Assembly (NCBI GenBank): GCA_027080125.1
Contig: JALWSW010000220.1
Location: 1-10,741 of the forward strand
DNA: 10,741 bases
Reading direction: 5' to 3'
Origin: Campylobacterales bacterium
GTDB lineage: Bacteria > Campylobacterota_A > Desulfurellia > JAADFJ01
In this document: piece by piece, positions 5,480-10,741 of the stretch
Layout of the letters: the number at the start of each line of letters is the position of its first letter
Position numbering within the stretch: the stretch's first letter is position 1
The notes under the pieces: generated by a model
Told to the model about the DNA's origin: nothing
Seen by the model: the letters and a program-made list of their open reading frames with translations, nothing else
Database searches by the model: none
Made by a program: the position numbers and the translations under genes

Positions 5480-6493
5480 ATGTTGAAGGTTGGGATCTGT
5501 GGTGCTTCGGGCTTCACGGGTGCTATGCTTCTGCGGGTTTTATATAAACATAAATCGGTTTCGATCTCATATCTTGGTTCCAACAGCTATACCGGTTCCA
5601 GTGTCAATGCATTGCTAAATGCAAATTATAAAAATATTCCTATATATTTTGAATCGATAGATGCTGATTGTATAAACAGGTCGTGTGATCTGGTGTTTCT
5701 TGCCATGCCTCATACCAAATCTCATCCGTTACTAAAGGATATAACGATACCGGCGATAGATTTATCCGCGGATTTCAGATTCAATAATGCTCAAACCTAT
5801 CAAAAATGGTATGGAACCGTTCATAGTTGTCCTGATAAGATTGAGTCCAGAGTTTACGGGTTGCCCGAGCTTTTCAGGGAAAAGATAACCGGTTCTAAAC
5901 TTATTGCAAATCCCGGTTGTTATGCAACAAGTGTGATCTTAGGAATCTATCCATTTATTCGTAAAGGCTTATGTTCATCTGTAATTGCCGATTCGGCATC
6001 CGGAGTTTCAGGTGCCGGAAAGGCGCTTAAGACCGAACTGCTTTTTTATCGGGTTGATGAAAACTACAAGGCGTATAATGTTGCTTCTCACAGACATCAG
6101 CCGGAGATGGAAGCGGCTATAGAAGAAAGGTTGGGGCAAAAGGTCAGCATATCATTTGTTCCTCATCTGCTTCCTATTCAAAGAGGTATCCTTTCTACGA
6201 TCTATCTTGACAATCCGAATAAGATTAACAAAGATGATGCAACTCAAATTTTGCACGAACAGTATAAAAACGAGCCGTTTGTAAAGCTCGGGGATAACCC
6301 GCCGCAAATATCTGATGTTGTCGGAACGAACAACAGTCAAATCTATGTCACAGTTGATAAGCACAATGGCAAAATTATTGTTATTTCGGCGATAGACAAT
6401 CTGCTGAAGGGCGCGGCTAGTCAAGCTGTCCAAAATATGAATATTGCTTACGGTTTTGATGAGACCGAAGCGATAAACGGATGGCTTGGATGA
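5480..6493 (+). CDS. argC: N-acetyl-gamma-glutamyl-phosphate reductase
   Basis: This is the third step of arginine biosynthesis: NADPH-dependent reduction of N-acetylglutamyl-5-phosphate to the semialdehyde, in the cytoplasm. The 337-residue product begins with the dinucleotide-binding GICGASGFTGAMLLR (5-19). It then has LAMPHTKSH (74-82), DLSADFR (94-100), VYGLPEL (125-131), the catalytic NPGCYAT with C147, DSASGVSGAGK (171-181) and HRHQPE (204-209) with the conserved catalytic-region histidine. NLLKGAASQAVQNMN at 307-321 is the usual C-terminal signature. The ATG lies 3 nt after rpsI with only a weak AGG upstream, so it probably depends on coupling. It overlaps argJ. argB and argD, often nearby in other genomes, are not in this window. 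Confidence 0.95.
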   Translation: MLKVGICGASGFTGAMLLRVLYKHKSVSISYLGSNSYTGSSVNALLNANYKNIPIYFESIDADCINRSCDLVFLAMPHTKSHPLLKDITIPAIDLSADFRFNNAQTYQKWYGTVHSCPDKIESRVYGLPELFREKITGSKLIANPGCYATSVILGIYPFIRKGLCSSVIADSASGVSGAGKALKTELLFYRVDENYKAYNVASHRHQPEMEAAIEERLGQKVSISFVPHLLPIQRGILSTIYLDNPNKINKDDATQILHEQYKNEPFVKLGDNPPQISDVVGTNNSQIYVTVDKHNGKIIVISAIDNLLKGAASQAVQNMNIAYGFDETEAINGWLG

Positions 6494-7662
6494 AAGATGG
6501 TTGGATATACAGAAGCGGAATAGCGTCATCGGTTTATAGTTGCGGTCTTAAAAAAACGGGGCAATACGACCTTGCTCTCCTTCGGTTTCCAAAACCTGCA
6601 TGCTGGACAGGATGCTTTACACAGAACAGATGCGCAGCGGCTCCGATAATTTATGCAAAATCGCTTCTTAAACAGGGAAAAGACGTAAGATTGCTGTTAA
6701 TCAACAGCGGGAATGCAAATGCTGCAACCGGAAGAGAAGGTTTGGATGATATAAAATTCTTGACAAAAAGGATTGAGGCATTAAGCGGTATAGATTCTGA
6801 AGAGATCATCGTTTCATCTACCGGTGTTATCGGAGAACCGTTGCCGAAAGAGAGAATATCAGCGGCACTTCCTGAACTTCTGCAAAGAAGCAGCGGTTTT
6901 GAGGATTCTGTTGCCGATGCTATTATGACAACTGACACCAAAAGAAAAATAAGTGAACTCTCATTTTATAGCCATGGGCAGCTTTTTCATATCTGGGCAA
7001 TGGCAAAAGGATCGGGTATGATTTTTCCTCATCTTGCAACGATGCTTGTTTTCATTATAACCGATTTTCCACTATCTGAGTGGAAAGGGAATTTGCTTAA
7101 AGATGTCGTAGATGAATCGTTCAACAAGATTACCGTGGATGGGGATATGTCAACAAACGATTCGGTCTTCCTGTTTTCCATAGGTGAAAATGCCAAGGCG
7201 AATAAAACCGATTTCAAAGACGCATTGATGAGTGTAGCAAAGGAGCTCTCTGAAAAAATTGTGGAAGACGGAGAAGGTGCGCATAAGATAGTAAATGTTG
7301 TTGTGAAGAACGCATCTGGTGTTGAGGATGCCAAAAAAGCAGCCTCAAAAATTGCAAATTCGGAGCTTGTAAAAACCGCTATATATGGCGAGGACCCAAA
7401 CTGGGGAAGGGTGTATGCCGCCCTTGGCGCCTCCGGCGCATCCTTTGATCCGCTTAAAGTGTCGATATCTTTTGACGATAAGCCGGCATGCCGAAACGGG
7501 AAAAAGGCAAAAGATTACAGCGAAGAGGCACTTTCAAAAATCATGAAACATAATCGCTTTAGTATAATTATTGACCTTAATGCCGGAGATGCATCATACA
7601 ATATTTTTACCACAGACTTAAGTTATGAATATATAAAAATCAATGCCAGCTACAGGAGTTGA
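6481..7662 (+). CDS. argJ: ArgJ ornithine acetyltransferase / N-acetylglutamate synthase
   Basis: ArgJ moves the acetyl group from N-acetylornithine to glutamate, closing the acetyl cycle of arginine synthesis; some family members also use acetyl-CoA. The 393-residue precursor self-cleaves into two chains. The cleavage/nucleophile motif is visible as HLATMLVF with A186-T187; the family usually reads PNMATML. Also present are INSGNANAATG (75-84), SSTGVIGEPLP with the oxyanion T114-G115, MTTDT (149-153), GDMSTNDS (221-228), DPNWGR (305-310) and the C-terminal DLSYEYIKINASYRS. The ATG at 6481 overlaps argC by 13 nt. A second in-frame ATG at 6490 overlaps the argC stop as ATGA and may be the true start, giving MKDGWIYRSG. 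Whether the enzyme is mono- or bifunctional cannot be told from sequence. It overlaps dnaG by 20 nt. Confidence 0.94.
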   Translation: MAWMKDGWIYRSGIASSVYSCGLKKTGQYDLALLRFPKPACWTGCFTQNRCAAAPIIYAKSLLKQGKDVRLLLINSGNANAATGREGLDDIKFLTKRIEALSGIDSEEIIVSSTGVIGEPLPKERISAALPELLQRSSGFEDSVADAIMTTDTKRKISELSFYSHGQLFHIWAMAKGSGMIFPHLATMLVFIITDFPLSEWKGNLLKDVVDESFNKITVDGDMSTNDSVFLFSIGENAKANKTDFKDALMSVAKELSEKIVEDGEGAHKIVNVVVKNASGVEDAKKAASKIANSELVKTAIYGEDPNWGRVYAALGASGASFDPLKVSISFDDKPACRNGKKAKDYSEEALSKIMKHNRFSIIIDLNAGDASYNIFTTDLSYEYIKINASYRS

Positions 7663-9316
7663 TTGGTCAACCGTAGTAGCCAGAATCAAAGATTCTGTAG
7701 ATATCGTTGATATAATTTCCGAGTATGTTCCTTTAAGGAAAAGAGGGAATAATTTTATCGGTTTGTGTCCTTTTCACCAGGAAAAAACCGGATCATTCAG
7801 CGTAAATCAGGACAAACAGTTTTTTCACTGTTTTGGTTGTGGGGTATCAGGAGATGTAATAGAGTTTATCAAAAAGCGAGAAGGAATTGATTTTAAGGAT
7901 GCTCTTGCAAAATTAGCCTACAGGGCTGGAATTGTACTTCCGGAGCCAAAAGCAAGTTTTATTGGAATAATTGCGAAGATAAATGCCGAAGCAACCGAAT
8001 TTTTCAGAAAGTCTTTGAAGCGGAACGATGCGGCTCTTATCTATCTGAAAAAAAGAGGGTTAGACGAAAAAAGTATAGATGAGTTTGAGATTGGTTATGC
8101 AACCGATATTTGGAATGATCTGACTCAAATACTTCTGAAAAAATACAGCAGGGAGGCTCTGGTAAAATCGGGTATATCCGTATTGGGACAAGGAAAGCTC
8201 TACGACCGGTTCCGTTCCAGAATTATGATACCTATAAGAAATGGGAAAATGATTGTCGGGTTTGGCGGAAGAGCGATGGAGGATGGCAATTTTGCAAAAT
8301 ATCTTAATACCTCGAAAACCGAAGCATTTAATAAAGGCAGAATTCTGTTTGGATTTGATAAAGCAAAAAGTGCAATCTCAAAAGCGGGCTTTGCTGTTGT
8401 TTGCGAGGGTTATTTTGATATGATAGCACTCTATGAGAGCGGAATAAGCAACTCGGTTGCTACATTGGGAACGGCATTGACCGAATTTCACATAGGAAAA
8501 ATAAAAAGAATTACCAATAAGATATATTTTTGCTACGACACTGACAAGGCTGGTATTGCGGCAATGACAAAGCTTATACCGCTTTTGATTAAGAATGAGA
8601 TTATCGGCAGGATTGTCAAACTTACCCCGGGAGATGATCCGGATAGCTTTGTAAGAAGATATGGCAAAGATGCGTTTCTAAAAAAGATAGCGCAAGCCGA
8701 GGATGCATTCGACTTTTGGATTAAGTCACAGTCAGGCAAAGCAAGCACAATTTCGGAAAGAAGTATGATATGGAAGAAAATAGTTCCTGTTATTGATAAT
8801 ATTGATGATATAGCAATAAGAGAGATGTTTTTGGATAGAGCGGGGCAACTGATAGGTGTTCCCTATAGCAAAACCTATTGTGTTAAAAAAGATCTTGAAG
8901 AAAAAAGGGATATTACCAAATTTGACAGAGCCGGAAAAATCATTCTGAAGCTTATTCTCTCAGACAGATCGCTGTTGGATAAGATTGATAGCGGAATTAT
9001 TTCATTTTTTCCTCCAAGAATAAACAGAATTGTTGATATTCTGATGAAAAACAGAGAAAGCGGGTTATCCGATATAATCTCTGCACTTGGGAAGGATGAT
9101 TCAGATGCATTCTACAAGATTATCACCGAACCTGAGATAGCAATAGAGAAGGAAAAAAAAGAAGCCCTTTTCCGTGAGTGCATAACATATTACAAAATAA
9201 TGAAAAAGAAAAAGGAACGCACCGCATTGATAAAACAGATAAAATCAGCTTCCGATCAGGGAAGACGTGTTGATGATTTGCTTAGAAAACAGCAAAGTAT
9301 TATAAAAGATACATAG
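7643..9316 (+). CDS. dnaG: DNA primase
   Basis: DnaG makes RNA primers for replication with the DnaB helicase. The 557-residue product has a CHC2 zinc-binding domain (C42, H45, C63, C66; CPFH and FGCG). The RNA-polymerase core follows with RIMIPIRNGKMIVGFGGRA (193-211) and YLNTSKTEAFNKG (220-232). The TOPRIM domain shows VCEGYFDM (253-260, E255) and CYDTDKAG (297-304, D299 and D301), then GDDPDSFVR (330-338); these acidic residues bind the catalytic metals. The C-terminal part, from about 420, is the helicase-binding region; it is divergent and lysine-rich, with a likely coiled coil near 500-557. The ATG at 7643 lies inside argJ without a clear ribosome-binding site, so it is probably coupled. 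Neither rpsU upstream nor rpoD downstream, its classical partners, is present. Confidence 0.96.
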   Translation: MPATGVDWSTVVARIKDSVDIVDIISEYVPLRKRGNNFIGLCPFHQEKTGSFSVNQDKQFFHCFGCGVSGDVIEFIKKREGIDFKDALAKLAYRAGIVLPEPKASFIGIIAKINAEATEFFRKSLKRNDAALIYLKKRGLDEKSIDEFEIGYATDIWNDLTQILLKKYSREALVKSGISVLGQGKLYDRFRSRIMIPIRNGKMIVGFGGRAMEDGNFAKYLNTSKTEAFNKGRILFGFDKAKSAISKAGFAVVCEGYFDMIALYESGISNSVATLGTALTEFHIGKIKRITNKIYFCYDTDKAGIAAMTKLIPLLIKNEIIGRIVKLTPGDDPDSFVRRYGKDAFLKKIAQAEDAFDFWIKSQSGKASTISERSMIWKKIVPVIDNIDDIAIREMFLDRAGQLIGVPYSKTYCVKKDLEEKRDITKFDRAGKIILKLILSDRSLLDKIDSGIISFFPPRINRIVDILMKNRESGLSDIISALGKDDSDAFYKIITEPEIAIEKEKKEALFRECITYYKIMKKKKERTALIKQIKSASDQGRRVDDLLRKQQSIIKDT

Positions 9317-9324
9317 CGTAAGGT

Positions 9325-10644
9325 TTACAATATATACTCTCTTAAATCTTTGCTTTTCATCAGTGGTGAAAGCTGACTTTCCACAAACGCAGCGTCTATC
9401 TTGATTGTTTGTCCGCTCATTTGAGGAGCATGGAATGAAAGCTCTTCGAGAAGCTTTTCAAGAAGCGTATAGAGTCGTCTTGCTCCTATATTTTCCGAGC
9501 TTTGGTTGAGTTCCACCGCAATATCGGCAAGCATATCAATTGCCTCATCTGAAAATGAAATATCCACATTTTCAGTTTTCATAAGCGCGATATACTGCTT
9601 TATAAGTGCGTTTTTTGGCAATGTCAGAATTTTTTTAAATGCCTCTTTGTCGAGTGCATTAAGCTCTACCCTGATAGGAAATCGACCCTGTAGCTCGGGT
9701 ATCATATCTGATGGTTTTGCCAGATGAAACGCTCCTGCTGAGATAAACAGGATATGATCTGTCTTTACAATTCCATATTTTGTTGATACATCCGTTCCCT
9801 CAACGATTGGAAGCAGATCTCTCTGTACGCCTTCACGTGATACATCAGGTGCCCTGTTTTTTGAATCACTGATTATTTTGTCTATCTCATCTATAAAAAC
9901 GATACCGGATTCCTCAACAAGCTCTCTTGCCTTTCTACTGATTTTTTCTCTGTCAAGCATTTTCGAGATCTCCTCGTCAGTTAAAATCTCAATTGCCTCT
10001 TTAACACTTACCTTTCGATATGAATTGCGTTTTGATGGAATAAGATTGTTCAGCATATCCTGAATATTGTTTGATAATTCTTCTATATTGCCTCCAAATA
10101 CTCCCATTGCCGCAGGCGGAAAAGGAGAAGCCGGAGTGCTGAGCTCTACAGTGGCATTGTCAAGTTTTCCCTCTTTGAGCAGTTTTGCCATTTTTTCCTT
10201 TGATTTGGCGCGTTCAGGTTCCTCCTTTTCAGAGGAAGGAATAAGCAGCGACAGCACTCTTTTTATTGCCATTTTTCTTGCTTTTGGCTTGACTTTTTCC
10301 GCTTCCGATTTTCTGACCATATTTACTGCCGTTGAGGTCAGATCACGTATCATAGATTCCACGTCACGTCCTACGTAACCTACCTCGGTATACTTGGATG
10401 CTTCCACTTTGATAAACGGGGCATGGGCTAATTTTGCCAATCTTCTTGCAATTTCGGTCTTTCCTACCCCTGTAGGACCTATCATAAGAATATTTTTTGG
10501 TAATATCTCCTCAGCTATCTCTTTTGGCAACTGCTGGCGGCGCCATCTTGTTCTCAATGCGACCGCTACCGCTTTTTTTGCCTCTTCCTGACCTATTATG
10601 TAGTTATCGAGTTCTTTTACAATCTCTTTCGGTGTAAGATTCAT
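9325..10644 (-). CDS. hslU: ATP-dependent protease ATPase subunit HslU (ClpY)
   Basis: HslU is the AAA+ unfoldase that caps the HslV peptidase to form a cytoplasmic heat-shock protease. The 439-residue product matches the family length of about 440. Landmarks are NYIIGQEEAKKAVAVALRTRWRR (14-36), Walker A GPTGVGKT (56-63), the pore loop GYVGRDVES (89-97), a less conserved charged I-domain at about 110-240, Walker B IVFIDEID (248-255), GVQRDLLPIVEGT (272-284) and ELQGRFPIRVEL (317-328) with sensor/finger arginines. It ends in LREYIL, like the HslU C-terminus that inserts into HslV. AAGGA (complement of 10652-10656) overlaps the hslV stop, 7 nt before the ATG, so the genes are coupled. It converges on dnaG with an 8-bp gap. 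Confidence 0.97.
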   Translation of the reverse strand: MNLTPKEIVKELDNYIIGQEEAKKAVAVALRTRWRRQQLPKEIAEEILPKNILMIGPTGVGKTEIARRLAKLAHAPFIKVEASKYTEVGYVGRDVESMIRDLTSTAVNMVRKSEAEKVKPKARKMAIKRVLSLLIPSSEKEEPERAKSKEKMAKLLKEGKLDNATVELSTPASPFPPAAMGVFGGNIEELSNNIQDMLNNLIPSKRNSYRKVSVKEAIEILTDEEISKMLDREKISRKARELVEESGIVFIDEIDKIISDSKNRAPDVSREGVQRDLLPIVEGTDVSTKYGIVKTDHILFISAGAFHLAKPSDMIPELQGRFPIRVELNALDKEAFKKILTLPKNALIKQYIALMKTENVDISFSDEAIDMLADIAVELNQSSENIGARRLYTLLEKLLEELSFHAPQMSGQTIKIDAAFVESQLSPLMKSKDLREYIL

Positions 10645-10654
10645 TTGACTGTCC

Positions 10655-10741
10655 TTAAAGCGTATCTATTGAAAAATGATCGTCCGTATAGATGCAAATT
10701 GATGATGCTATCTGCAGCGCTTCCTTTACAATTTCGGTTGC
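10655..10741 (-). CDS. hslV: ATP-dependent protease subunit HslV (ClpQ), C-terminal end only
   Basis: Read on the minus strand, 28 codons enter from the right edge and stop at TAA (complement of 10655-10657). They encode ATEIVKEAL followed by QIASSICIYTDDHFSIDTL. This is the typical end of HslV, the threonine peptidase of the HslUV protease, whose family usually ends in a helix followed by a CIYTN-type strand and a short acidic tail. The position 10 nt upstream of hslU is the conserved gene order. The catalytic N-terminal threonine lies outside the window. Confidence 0.9.
   Translation of the reverse strand, partial: ATEIVKEALQIASSICIYTDDHFSIDTL

Noticed and set aside
9506..10591. Several short serine-rich plus-strand frames opposite hslU
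   Set aside because: hslU is conserved end to end on the minus strand; these frames are its complement.

Overview
The window is an AT-rich, gene-dense stretch of a bacterial chromosome. It holds eleven complete protein genes, plus one gene cut at each end. The organism is probably a Gram-negative (diderm) and perhaps anaerobic bacterium. The grounds are a secreted DsbC/DsbA-type thiol-disulfide protein, a bacterial hslV-hslU pair, a SufS-type desulfurase beside an IscU-like protein, and the order rplM-rpsI-argC, which I recall from Desulfuromonadota-like (former deltaproteobacterial) genomes. I cannot place it more precisely from sequence alone. No mobile element, CRISPR array, tRNA or rRNA is visible.

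Left part (1-1317): a 3'-truncated periplasmic disulfide oxidoreductase/isomerase gene on the minus strand is divergent from a plus-strand YbaK-type aminoacyl-tRNA editing protein. Overlapping back-to-back promoters lie in the 76-bp gap between them. Middle part (1326-4268): a minus-strand nitronate-monooxygenase-like flavoprotein is divergent from a two-gene unit. That unit encodes a SufS-like cysteine desulfurase and a small IscU/SufU-like protein whose third metal-ligand cysteine appears replaced by histidine. It is preceded by a textbook sigma-70 promoter (TTGACA, 16 nt, TATAAT), and a perfect 14-bp inverted repeat with a 7-nt centre covers the -10 box and the likely start point, which looks like an operator.

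Right part (4339-9316): one tightly packed plus-strand unit, rpsT-rplM-rpsI-argC-argJ-dnaG, with overlaps or gaps of only a few bases after rpsT. It ties ribosomal proteins S20, L13 and S9, two arginine-biosynthesis enzymes and the replication primase into one probable transcript. It resembles the macromolecular-synthesis operon idea, but I see neither rpsU nor rpoD. Convergent to it, 8 bp away, is hslU on the minus strand, preceded by the last codons of hslV, which runs off the right edge.

The most unusual part is the desulfurase/variant-scaffold pair with its palindromic promoter. The rest is mostly recognisable housekeeping sequence. No stretch longer than about 140 bp lacks a gene.
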